Of a stretch of DNA of 26,120 bases, positions 19,201-26,120 are shown in pieces. The stretch's first letter is position 1, and every line of letters starts with the position of its first letter. The position numbers were made by a program, and so were the translations under genes. The stretch is from a virus: positions 1 to 26,120 of the IMG/VR virus record IMGVR_UViG_3300042540_001889; one strand, 5' to 3'. The notes under the pieces were generated by a model. It was given only the letters and a program-made list of their open reading frames with translations, was not told where the DNA came from and searched no databases.

Positions 19201-21105
19201 AGCTCCAAAAATAGACTCTAATCCTTCAATATAATTTGGTGGAAATGAAACATAAGATAAAACCCCATTAGTTCCACCGAGTAATGCTTTGGAATCCACC
19301 TGAGCCTCATTACATGAACAAGATTGACAATCAGGATAAGTTATCATCGGAAATCTTATTGTGAAATCTTTCGTTTCACATTTTAGTCTCAATCCATTAC
19401 AAATAAATTGGAAGGGTCTAAACCCAAGAAGTTTTACTCGGCACAAATCACAAAGTGCTTGAATTGTAATTGTGTAAATAAACAAAAGTAAGTGAGCAAC
19501 TATCAATAATACTATCCCAACAAACTGAATCACTGTGAATATTATAGAAAATAAAAAGTATAACAAATCAAAGTTTTTGAACCCATCATTAACAGGAAAC
19601 TTATTAATAGTACTATCACAACTGTCATCATCAATTTCTTTTATCCCAATAAATCTACCTCGCCCATCTCCTTTTTTATATTGGTCAATTAATGATGATA
19701 CAGTATAAACTCTATTGAATTGAAATTCATAAAAAGTGTCTTCGCAATCAATTATTTCATTTAATCTATCTATCTGTTCCGATCCAGTAAACCCATTTGT
19801 ATATCCACTCCAAGCCAAACCAAAATAATAAGAACTTTCTTGAAGATTTTTCGCAGTTTGACTTGGTGAATTGTTCGGATCTGTTGTGGAATTAACCCAT
19901 CCATATTCTTTCACATTAGGAACCAAATAACTTGGCCTTCTAGTTTGTATGGTTAAATCGTTCGCTTGTGACCATTTTATTTTGAACCTGTACTTACTTT
20001 TAGTTGGTATACCGAGAGTAGAATCGTTAGACAAAACTCTTTCTCCAAATTCATTTGTCACAACATAATCCAAATTCATTGGTAGTTCCGTTAACCAAGT
20101 CCCATCTCCATCGATTACATTACCCGCTTGTTCTAACTCATAAACCTCTAATACAGGATTACCATCCTCATCTTGTTGTATTGTTTGTCTTATTGCTAAT
20201 ATTTGGCCAGGCCCAGAAGTAAGCCCACACAAATTACCCATATTATCTTTAGGTTTACAACCTCCAAACGTTTCACCAAATAGTCTAAGTCCAGGTCTAA
20301 TTCTGAATTTATCAGGTGAAGAAAACATTGACCCCATAAAGACTGAAGTTGGTTGAATATCTACATTCGCATCATCTCGTAAATCAAAATCTAATCTATT
20401 GATTGATATGTCACATATTTCAGGATCTCCCCATAAAGGAGAAATTTCAGCATTTTTAGTTAGATTAATAATTTGAGGTAAGGAATTCAAATCAGCAGAT
20501 GACCTAAATTTATTTCCCGCAACTTGTGCTTCAGTCGCTAAACCCATTCTAATTAAATCTTGTGGTGTTAAGGAGAACTCACCTATGTCTGAAAGGTCAA
20601 CATCCATCACTATGGTCTGTTCTCCGAGTGGAACTCCCATTATCATATAGTCCCCACTATCATTTGTTCTAGAGGTAAACCTGTAATACTTGTCGTAGAT
20701 TTCTACTGTAGTGCTTCCTGTTAGAACATCTGATTTTGAAGGTAATGTTCCTGTTGCAGAGTGTTTTGAATACGATGGTGTATAAGGAAGTAAATTATAT
20801 CTATACCCATCATCGTTCCTATCGTTTGGAGATTTGTATGGATATATACTTGTAATTATTGGGTTTGATTCATCAACCTCTTCGATTGGAATGAATATTG
20901 AAACTCTGGCGTTTGGGACGCCAAATCCATTATTTGCTGTGACTCTACCTACCAAAACACCATAGTCCGCACAACTTCTTGTGTAGATATCCGTTTGTTG
21001 TATTTTAAGAGATAGTATTTCTAAGAACTCAAACTCTTGGTCTAATTGTACATTAATTGATTTGTTAATACCAAGTTCGGTCTTAATTCTATATGAATCA
21101 CCCAT
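16198..21105 (-). CDS. Very large baseplate-region protein with membrane-like segments and Cys cluster
   Basis: 1635 residues. Residues 48-160 resemble a carboxypeptidase-regulatory-like beta-sandwich, with YGVLVGRVTANNGFGVPNARV and a later TNDSGDYMIMGVPLGEQ. Residues 514-551 form a strongly hydrophobic run of 38 residues. Directly after it comes a cysteine cluster (552, 555, 569, 576, 593, 596, 598) with two CxxC pairs, a possible metal site. A second hydrophobic, Gly/Leu-rich region lies at about 1041-1093. Membrane-like segments are unusual in a baseplate-region protein and could serve membrane contact or penetration, or pack inside the particle. The gene follows gp6, the place of gene 7 in T4, but I see no gp7 similarity. 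A 98-nt gap with a TATTTATA motif precedes it. The function is unknown. Confidence 0.75.
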   Translation of the reverse strand: MGDSYRIKTELGINKSINVQLDQEFEFLEILSLKIQQTDIYTRSCADYGVLVGRVTANNGFGVPNARVSIFIPIEEVDESNPIITSIYPYKSPNDRNDDGYRYNLLPYTPSYSKHSATGTLPSKSDVLTGSTTVEIYDKYYRFTSRTNDSGDYMIMGVPLGEQTIVMDVDLSDIGEFSLTPQDLIRMGLATEAQVAGNKFRSSADLNSLPQIINLTKNAEISPLWGDPEICDISINRLDFDLRDDANVDIQPTSVFMGSMFSSPDKFRIRPGLRLFGETFGGCKPKDNMGNLCGLTSGPGQILAIRQTIQQDEDGNPVLEVYELEQAGNVIDGDGTWLTELPMNLDYVVTNEFGERVLSNDSTLGIPTKSKYRFKIKWSQANDLTIQTRRPSYLVPNVKEYGWVNSTTDPNNSPSQTAKNLQESSYYFGLAWSGYTNGFTGSEQIDRLNEIIDCEDTFYEFQFNRVYTVSSLIDQYKKGDGRGRFIGIKEIDDDSCDSTINKFPVNDGFKNFDLLYFLFSIIFTVIQFVGIVLLIVAHLLLFIYTITIQALCDLCRVKLLGFRPFQFICNGLRLKCETKDFTIRFPMITYPDCQSCSCNEAQVDSKALLGGTNGVLSYVSFPPNYIEGLESIFGADGTPSDDVQIKSDIFAQAIAGNNDDVADLNVFKTPKSSVVKFLSDESDERKHFAFSESLTIGERINIFNTRPSYFDNLNKIKVTFAKDSNFGKFHFDNTITVLSNQFYESGQLLTSVDPATTTDKNFLFTAQTENNIVNGITGTTIQQATSINVSYAVTQTTDQTVLYTLPTGSTITRQVYPQDREYYQVVTAITVADAIKIWNIETLEAFPNVIVSPTRVILAKQRKVAGIGAGYTRNENDYLISPLDAFSDIEDQFILILQRGVDPYSPKYNNEYSLGALFGKNIDDTNLVITAQTRVNIPIQKLNQTNISVQPFNQNGMFYPSYFFTPGSDFSGFTTSTVGYYGSIDANSNINRLNDKNMGGVTAMVTKTNNDFYSINRNAAKYDESEDVSGASYIFSNITGFNISPLAPLILAPASFGLLAPLVFASGGIGGLILLLNVLFGLSIAGLVSQILSLFFNYNDVRYEYYTPNAYPSLSANPMSISSKVINVMRTDRLPSSDALNGSSWQTNPALLQQNNNFVFYEIPELDASLGLPPYSLGAEIPFADAEGLPNYTTVLSSFNCENMVGLDCYQGFGSNFEVNQECTTKDAVERGCYMFLRRPLRDLGKDISNFNEWGYRFRFFYGLCRGVLAQSFMNNWINGSLYFFPIQVNTFFNTQNRVREVMFCEDVVYYNRDSNNFYYRSSPYSFITNKFVGKIVNKQDGGINDLNLLYPTTIINLGMKDYFYSEITFDPTTRGFILPNINPTSYGDTSDLINLFVISRITDENFLQQLIPAGDNSINQLFSRPERRIDGDLAQLLSINSEIGNINFSPEYYDAFSGDTNPPTQILGTEKNPTIAVWFSSTTEDLQTKDYLAPGRINFRGTDDIGYYPYPYSIKSQVVPFYQWRLSDTNIIFGNQNNNWATASSDIVQNVRYQSLDRYASDTPYFWSNNSESNDLNARGYIFNVNGTVGNGQYIATGALKQKFVVGAPFQFYFGTIVGQTSLDKFKTKYSVDE

Positions 21106-21120
21106 GTAATATCTTTAGTT

Positions 21121-21128
21121 TATAAATA
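21121..21128 (-). promoter_or_regulatory. Candidate promoter element TATTTATA
   Basis: The coding strand reads CTATTTATAAAC, 15 nt before the ATG at 21105, in the 98-nt gap after the gp6-like gene. It shares a ten-base core (CTATTTATAA) with the copy at 23549-23556. I saw no clear terminator hairpin in the rest of this gap. Confidence 0.45.
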
Positions 21129-21203
21129 GTTTATGTGTAATTTTTAAGAATTAAAAGCACACACATTATAAATTATAAACCAAAGTATTGGATAATAAAC
21201 CGA

Positions 21204-23042
21204 TTATGAAAAAGTAGTAGATTGGAAATTCTGAACCGAAACCTTAATATCTTTATTTGGATATCTGATTTGGTATACCTGTGATGGTTGTGCAAAAATT
21301 GTTGAGTTGACTGGTTGAATCTCTCTTGTCTCAGGATTAGAATATTCCATAGAAGTTTCCTCAGATGAATACTGACCACCAACATTATTAAAAACTTTAA
21401 TTCCTGAAACAGTTAAAACTCCATTTTGGTTTTGAATAATACTTTGAATTTCAGATAAATAGACATTCTGTCCCAACTCCCTTACTTGTGGATTAAAATA
21501 AGCCGAGATTCTATCCACAACATCAGCAATAACTTGACCTGAATTCTGAGCCGATGTCAAAACAATAGAAACTTCAAAACTCAAATCGATAACCTCAGCA
21601 GTAAGAATAGATATATAATCATTCATCATTCTATAGTTAGAAAGATACGTCGCGACATTTTGTTTTAAGGTATTTGATACAATATTTGTTAACTTTCCTG
21701 AAGTATCATATGATAATAATTGAATCAAAATTTTGTTGTTGTTTTCAGTAACTGAAACTTTGGCAGGTGCACCAAACTCTGATGGCATATTTCTGATAAT
21801 AGACTCATAATCTTGTACTGTAACGGCTCTCTTTTGAGCTGAGAAGTTAAATGAAACATAGTTTCTAATTTCTTCAAGTGACGGTAACCCCGCTCCACCG
21901 ATTGCAGCAGTAACGTTATTACATCTCAAAGAATTAACTACTGATGAGTTAGTAAGTTCGGATGGTCCATTAACAAAGAAAGACACGGTACCAATTTGAG
22001 TAATAACATTTGTACCTAAGTTAGTACCTAAACCACCACCAATTCTATATTGGACAAATAAAGTTGAGTTTGGAGTTAAAGCAGACCCTAAAGATATGTT
22101 GTTCGAATATCTTTGTAAATCTATTGTCGTCCCTAATGTCGTGAATTGGTCAAGAGCATCTTGTGCTGTATTTGTACCACCACCAAAAGTTAATTTTTTG
22201 AATCCTTCAGGTGTATATTCACTAATAAATCTATTTGGTGTTTGAATATACCTACCAACCTTAATACCTGGCTGGTCGGATACTTTTGTCGGATCTTCAA
22301 TAAAGACCCTATCCTCAGCCAAAGCATCTACCTCATACCATTTGTTAGATGGTCCTAAAAATTCCGCACTTGTTGGTATGTTGGTGTATTCAGTTCCACT
22401 TTTTAATAAAACACTCGTTATACCTAATACATTTTTTTCAGGTAAAAATAATTCAAAAAATGGCTTAACATCATTTGGTGTAATAATTCTTTTGAACACC
22501 TTAGTAATACCATTAACAACCAGTTCTCTTTTAGTAATTGTATAATTAACTAATATATTATTCGCGTTGAAGTTAGGTATCTTAAGTCTATTAGGGAATC
22601 CTTGGGCATTGTATGGTGATGTGAAATCAACATCATATATATTTTCAAAAACAATACCAGCACCTGAAACTTGAGACCCACGTGATAAAATTCCAAGATA
22701 CCTTTCATCTTCTTTATCCCCAAAGGCCGGTACCGTAATTGAAAAATCTACTAAAGATACTGATGGTCTTTGTCCAGGCAGTTTCAATCCATAAGTTCTT
22801 GCAATATTATATATTGAAGACCTTTGTTGAGCATATTGCAATACTGTTTCTTGTATACTCCTATCGATGTGATAATGTAAGTTGTCCGCAACAGCAGCAT
22901 TCAAGTCTAAAAATACTGAGAATACAGATGCGTCATTAAAATCCTGAATCAGTTCAGGATAATATGTTCTCACATAATTTAGTAACTCAGTTCTTATTCC
23001 TTGATAATCTCTGGTTGTATATGAAATTTTACGATTTGCCAT
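21204..23042 (-). CDS. Baseplate wedge protein, gp6 / baseplate J-like
   Basis: 612 residues, against about 660 in T4 gp6. The N-terminus (ISYTTRDYQGIRTELLNYV, then DFNDASVFSVFLDLNAAVAD) and the middle stretch around RNMPSEFGAPAKVSV match the gp6/J family as I know it: a start that packs in the wedge core and a region that dimerises to close the inner baseplate ring. The family joins gp25 and gp7/gpI in the wedge and triggers sheath contraction. The gene follows the gp25-like gene after 5 nt, the usual pairing of these two in contractile-tail systems, and has no Shine-Dalgarno. The 3' gap separates it from the 1635-aa gene. Family assignment is confident; the exact subtype is not. Confidence 0.88.
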   Translation of the reverse strand: MANRKISYTTRDYQGIRTELLNYVRTYYPELIQDFNDASVFSVFLDLNAAVADNLHYHIDRSIQETVLQYAQQRSSIYNIARTYGLKLPGQRPSVSLVDFSITVPAFGDKEDERYLGILSRGSQVSGAGIVFENIYDVDFTSPYNAQGFPNRLKIPNFNANNILVNYTITKRELVVNGITKVFKRIITPNDVKPFFELFLPEKNVLGITSVLLKSGTEYTNIPTSAEFLGPSNKWYEVDALAEDRVFIEDPTKVSDQPGIKVGRYIQTPNRFISEYTPEGFKKLTFGGGTNTAQDALDQFTTLGTTIDLQRYSNNISLGSALTPNSTLFVQYRIGGGLGTNLGTNVITQIGTVSFFVNGPSELTNSSVVNSLRCNNVTAAIGGAGLPSLEEIRNYVSFNFSAQKRAVTVQDYESIIRNMPSEFGAPAKVSVTENNNKILIQLLSYDTSGKLTNIVSNTLKQNVATYLSNYRMMNDYISILTAEVIDLSFEVSIVLTSAQNSGQVIADVVDRISAYFNPQVRELGQNVYLSEIQSIIQNQNGVLTVSGIKVFNNVGGQYSSEETSMEYSNPETREIQPVNSTIFAQPSQVYQIRYPNKDIKVSVQNFQSTTFS

Positions 23043-23047
23043 CTATA

Positions 23048-23518
23048 TTAAATATTAATAATTACAAAATCACTTTGAGCAAAAGTCGATCTGTTGTTTG
23101 AGTAATCTATTCTAATTTTTGCAGTATATTCTGAGGTACCTTTTCCTGGTAATCTATAAATTGGAGATTCACTTGTACCTATAATGTTTTCACCTATCAT
23201 AGTATCAACTTCCTCCATTGGGTCTGCCGGTGTAATTGTTATCTGATTTAATAAAAGGTTCGGCATAAATTGTTGAACCGCATCCCTAATATCTGATTGA
23301 ATTGCATCAAAAGTCAAACCATCGAATGGTTCAAATAAGAATTCGTATAATCTAGTACCAAATTCAGGTAAATAATATCTACTTCCCTTCCTTGTTAAAA
23401 GTAAGTGAATTAAATCAGATTTTACCTGTTGAGATTCTAGTTGAGTAAGTTCTAAAAAATCACCACGTCTAGAATCTCTGAATGGAAAATTAATACCATA
23501 TGTAACTCCGTTCGCCAT
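23048..23518 (-). CDS. Baseplate wedge protein, gp25-like (GPW/gp25 family)
   Basis: 156 residues. The family signature is clear: RKGSRYYLPEFGTRLYEFLF at 43-62, followed directly by the Glu-Pro pair of the EP motif, then the helix DAIQSDIRDAVQQF and the beta strand NQITITPADP. This protein (T4 gp25, P2 gpW, T6SS TssE) has a lysozyme-like fold without activity and joins the wedge core to the first sheath ring. An insertion around 103-125 separates the two last strands. The gene begins a block with the gp6-like gene 5 nt later. A TATTTATA motif lies 30 nt upstream, just beyond the nrdA terminator. Confidence 0.92.
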   Translation of the reverse strand: MANGVTYGINFPFRDSRRGDFLELTQLESQQVKSDLIHLLLTRKGSRYYLPEFGTRLYEFLFEPFDGLTFDAIQSDIRDAVQQFMPNLLLNQITITPADPMEEVDTMIGENIIGTSESPIYRLPGKGTSEYTAKIRIDYSNNRSTFAQSDFVIINI

Positions 23519-23548
23519 AAAGATAAATATAAGTCCCTTGTTTTTCCT

Positions 23549-23556
23549 TATAAATA
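23549..23556 (-). promoter_or_regulatory. Candidate promoter element TATTTATA before gp25
   Basis: The coding strand reads GCTATTTATAAGG, 30 nt before the ATG at 23518 and 5 nt beyond the T-rich end of the nrdA terminator. A promoter is expected here if that terminator works, which makes this the best-placed copy of the motif. Confidence 0.5.
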
Positions 23557-23560
23557 GCCC

Positions 23561-23590
23561 AAAATAAAAAATCCCGATATATATCGGGAT
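23561..23590 (-). terminator. Intrinsic terminator of the nrd block
   Basis: A perfect 20-nt palindrome at 23571-23590 (ATCCCGATAT and its complement) can form a hairpin with a GC-containing base. On the coding strand it is followed at once by TTTTTATTTT. It starts 11 nt after the nrdA stop codon. It is a textbook rho-independent terminator for the minus strand. Confidence 0.88.
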
Positions 23591-23601
23591 TAATTATTTA
23601 A

Positions 23602-26028
23602 TTAAGAGGAACAACCGAAACATTCAATTTCAATTCCTTCAGGTTTTGGTGGTAAATTCATATTACTATAATCAATTTTAGGAACCTCCACACTTGTTTT
23701 TATTGTCTTTGACTTTGATAAGTCCAACGCTAAGTGTTTAGCACCAGTTGAAATTGCCTTAGTCCTTACATAATAACATAATGTTTTCAAACCTTTTTCC
23801 CACGAGTGAAAGTGAGATGATGTAATTTTAGACAACGTAGGGTTCGACATATATATGTTCATAGACTGAGACTGGTCGATGAATGGTGCTCTATCAGCCG
23901 ACATATTAATCAAGTCTCTCTGAGAAATCTCCCAAATTGTTTTGTACTTAGGAATTAAATGTTCAATTCTCTTAACCTTTTTGTTATAGTTTTTGTCTTC
24001 AGGGTCAAGGTATTGATTAAAATTAATGTTTTGAATAGAACCTTCATTCAAAATAATTTCATTCTTCAAATCTTCAGACCAAATACCAATTTTTTCAAAG
24101 TCATTAATTAAGTACTTGTTCACAATCATAATTTCCCCACCAACAACTCTTCGGTTGAAGAGTGCTGAATGTGCTGGTTCAGTCATTTCAAATGAACCTG
24201 TAATTTTTGCTGAAGATGCAACTGGCATCTGAGCGGTAAATAAGGAGTTACAAACACCAAACTCTTGAACATCTTTCTTTAGTGTTTCCCAATCTAAGAA
24301 TAACTCAGATTCATTAATTTCCCACATATCAAATTGGAAGATACCTTTTGACATTGGAGAACCTTTGAAGAATTCGTAAGGGTGTCTAATTCCTTTCTTA
24401 CACAAATCATTACTTTCAGTAATTGCTGCGAAGTAAATTGCTTCAAAAATATTTTTGTTCAAAGTCTTAGCCTCATCAGAAGTGAAAACATAATCCAAAA
24501 GACAGAATACATCCGCTAAACCTTGTACTCCAATACCAATTGCTCTTTGTTCTAAACCTCCTTTAAGACCTTTTTCAGTTGAATAATTATTCTTGTCGAT
24601 AACATTGTTCAACGCTCGTACTGCTTTTCTAACTTCTTGAATTAATAATTTGTAGTCAAACTTTCCCTCAACAATAAAGTTTTTAAGAACGATTGATGAT
24701 AAAGTACAAATCGCTGTTGTGTTCTCATCAGTATACTGATAGATTTCATTACACAAGTTAGATTGTTTAATCACACCAATGTTTTGATGGTTGGTTTTCT
24801 TGTTCGCACTATCTTTAGCACATAAGTAAGGAACCCCAGTTTCAACTTGAGATTCAATTACTTTACTCCAAATCTCTTGGGCTTTCACTTTACGACCAAT
24901 ACCAGCATTAATCGCTAACTGATAGTTTCTTTCATATTCGTCACCAAAACATTCCTGTAAAGGTTTGATACCTGCTTTGATAATATCATTTGGACAGAAC
25001 AAATACCAATCTTCATTGTTTTTTACCGCTCTCATGAAATTATCAGGAATCCAAAGTGCTGTAAATAAGTCTCTCGCTCTCAATTCTTCTGCACCTGTAT
25101 TCTTTTTGATTTCCAACAAGTCGAAAATATCTTTGTGCCACGGTTCCAAGTAGATTGCGGCACTACCAGGTCTTCTACCTTGTTGATTAAAGAATCTTAA
25201 AGATTCATTAACAATCTTCAAGTACTTCAACAAACCACCGGCGAATCCACCTGAAGACGTAATTCGACTTTCTTTACTTCTGATGTTAGACATCGATAAT
25301 CCAATACCCGCAGCATCAGAAGAATATGTTGAAATATCATTTAAGGTTTTTAATAATCCTTCTCTTGAATCTGAATTATTATAATGTAACACACAAGAAG
25401 CAAGTTGAGGAACTTTGGTTCCTGCGTTAATCATTATTGGAGTCGCCTTAGAAATCCTCTGACTTGATAATGAATGATAATACTCCACAGCCTCTTCGAA
25501 TGAATTGGTTACCCACAATGCCACTCTCATGTACATGTGTTGAGGTCTTTCGATTGTTCTTCCTTCAGGTGTCTTCAATAGATACATTTCTTGTAATGAT
25601 CTCCATCCGAAATAATCAAAATTGTAATCATTATCATGATTGATAACCTCATCAATCTTAGACGGACCATACTTTTCGGCGATATACATTAGTTCATCAT
25701 GAACGACACCATCAACATGAAGAGCATGCATCACGTTATAAAAACTTGGTTCAGTTTCTTTATGATATGATGAGATTGCAACCGAAGCTGCAAGTCTTGA
25801 ATAATCATAATGACTGCCAGTGTATGCTGCGGCAATCTCGTAAACAAGTTTGTCTAACTCTTTTGTTGTTATATTACCTTCAGTTGGTACTGATGTAATC
25901 ACCTTAATGAAAATTTCATCAGAGTTTACAGTCAAACCTTTTGCTGCTCGTTTAATTCTATTATAAATTTTTTGAGGGTTGAATGAAACATCCTCCCCAC
26001 CTCTTTTTTTAATTTTTAATGACATCAT
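23602..26028 (-). CDS. nrdA: Ribonucleoside-diphosphate reductase large subunit, class I
   Basis: 808 residues (T4 NrdA has about 750). The enzyme reduces ribonucleoside diphosphates to deoxy forms for phage DNA synthesis. Residues 1-90 form an ATP-cone (start SLKIKKRGGEDVSFNPQKIY), the allosteric activity site. The active-site residues are present: Cys212 in LASCVL, the SNLCNEI motif with radical Cys426 and Glu428, and Cys441 in ICTLSS. The radical-path tyrosines are Tyr752-Tyr753 (CYYVRT). The C-terminal CFGC (803-806) is the swinging thiol pair that takes electrons from a thioredoxin or glutaredoxin. All the key residues look intact. A second ATG one codon in is an equal choice of start. 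nrdB ends 18 nt upstream and a terminator follows, so the two form one transcript. Confidence 0.96.
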   Translation of the reverse strand: MMSLKIKKRGGEDVSFNPQKIYNRIKRAAKGLTVNSDEIFIKVITSVPTEGNITTKELDKLVYEIAAAYTGSHYDYSRLAASVAISSYHKETEPSFYNVMHALHVDGVVHDELMYIAEKYGPSKIDEVINHDNDYNFDYFGWRSLQEMYLLKTPEGRTIERPQHMYMRVALWVTNSFEEAVEYYHSLSSQRISKATPIMINAGTKVPQLASCVLHYNNSDSREGLLKTLNDISTYSSDAAGIGLSMSNIRSKESRITSSGGFAGGLLKYLKIVNESLRFFNQQGRRPGSAAIYLEPWHKDIFDLLEIKKNTGAEELRARDLFTALWIPDNFMRAVKNNEDWYLFCPNDIIKAGIKPLQECFGDEYERNYQLAINAGIGRKVKAQEIWSKVIESQVETGVPYLCAKDSANKKTNHQNIGVIKQSNLCNEIYQYTDENTTAICTLSSIVLKNFIVEGKFDYKLLIQEVRKAVRALNNVIDKNNYSTEKGLKGGLEQRAIGIGVQGLADVFCLLDYVFTSDEAKTLNKNIFEAIYFAAITESNDLCKKGIRHPYEFFKGSPMSKGIFQFDMWEINESELFLDWETLKKDVQEFGVCNSLFTAQMPVASSAKITGSFEMTEPAHSALFNRRVVGGEIMIVNKYLINDFEKIGIWSEDLKNEIILNEGSIQNINFNQYLDPEDKNYNKKVKRIEHLIPKYKTIWEISQRDLINMSADRAPFIDQSQSMNIYMSNPTLSKITSSHFHSWEKGLKTLCYYVRTKAISTGAKHLALDLSKSKTIKTSVEVPKIDYSNMNLPPKPEGIEIECFGCSS

Positions 26029-26046
26029 AGATATAAAAATATTAAA

Positions 26047-26120
26047 TTAAAAATCAGAATCAAATGATAACTCTTCATTTAGTTTAGCTTTTTGGTATTC
26101 CATTGTTCTTGACTCAAAGA
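26047..26120 (-). CDS. nrdB: Ribonucleoside-diphosphate reductase small subunit, C-terminal end only
   Basis: The last 23 codons of a gene entering from the right edge. The peptide starts FESRTMEYQKAK and ends SFDSDF before a TAA at 26049-26047. It resembles the NFFExRxxEYxKA end of NrdB/NrdF small subunits, where the acidic, Phe-ending tail docks into the large subunit. The next gene downstream is nrdA, which supports this. The order nrdB then nrdA is the reverse of T4. The call rests on a short stretch, so it is likely rather than certain. Confidence 0.75.
   Translation of the reverse strand, partial: FESRTMEYQKAKLNEELSFDSDF

Noticed and set aside
21106-21203. A possible terminator in the gap after the gp6-like gene
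   Set aside because: Only AT-rich partial repeats (TTTATAATTTATAA) are seen, without a GC-containing stem followed by a T-run.
21173-21385. A 70-codon minus-strand frame over the gp6 3' end
   Set aside because: Overlaps the gp6-like gene in another frame and has low-complexity, His/Arg-rich composition typical of a shadow.

Overview
The window is a stretch of a tailed-phage genome with a contractile (myovirus-type) tail, or of a prophage of one. Every gene I can support lies on the minus strand, so transcription runs from high to low coordinates. Two genes are clear baseplate components (gp25-like and gp6/J-like), a class I ribonucleotide reductase pair (nrdB end, nrdA) lies just upstream, and the rest is a chain of large, tightly packed structural-type genes. 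The DNA is AT-rich, and start codons lack Shine-Dalgarno sequences. Several proteins carry domains typical of Bacteroidetes surface proteins: SprB-type repeats, a PKD-like domain and a carboxypeptidase-regulatory-like fold. Together these suggest a phage of a Bacteroidetes (flavobacterial-type) host. The host is an inference.

Layout in the direction of transcription. (1) 26120-23602: the last 23 codons of nrdB, then complete nrdA, closed by a strong intrinsic terminator at 23561-23590. (2) 23549-21204: a candidate promoter, then the gp25-like and gp6-like baseplate wedge genes. (3) 21128-12594: a candidate promoter, then a 1635-aa protein with membrane-like segments and a cysteine cluster, a 565-aa protein, a 277-aa protein and a 364-aa PKD-containing protein, joined by overlapping start and stop codons. 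(4) 12578-6222: a candidate promoter, then a 302-aa protein, a 995-aa protein with a gpI/TssG-like module, a 711-aa SprB-repeat protein and a 101-aa single-repeat relative, also coupled by overlaps. (5) 6153-5648: a 160-aa protein with a Thr/Pro linker. (6) 5596-1: the N-terminal 1865 residues of a giant collagen-like protein made mostly of Gly-Thr-Ser triplets, broken by three globular islands, two of them paralogous. This last reading frame has no stop in the window and runs off its left edge. The many apparent ORFs in other frames there are shadows of the 9-nt periodicity.

The likely theme is assembly of the tail baseplate followed by its peripheral adhesins and fibres. gp25, gp6 and possibly the gpI-like protein would form the wedge core. 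The SprB, PKD, Thr/Pro and collagen-like proteins are candidates for the outer, host-contacting parts. A recurring TATTTATA motif precedes each transcription block and is a candidate phage promoter element.
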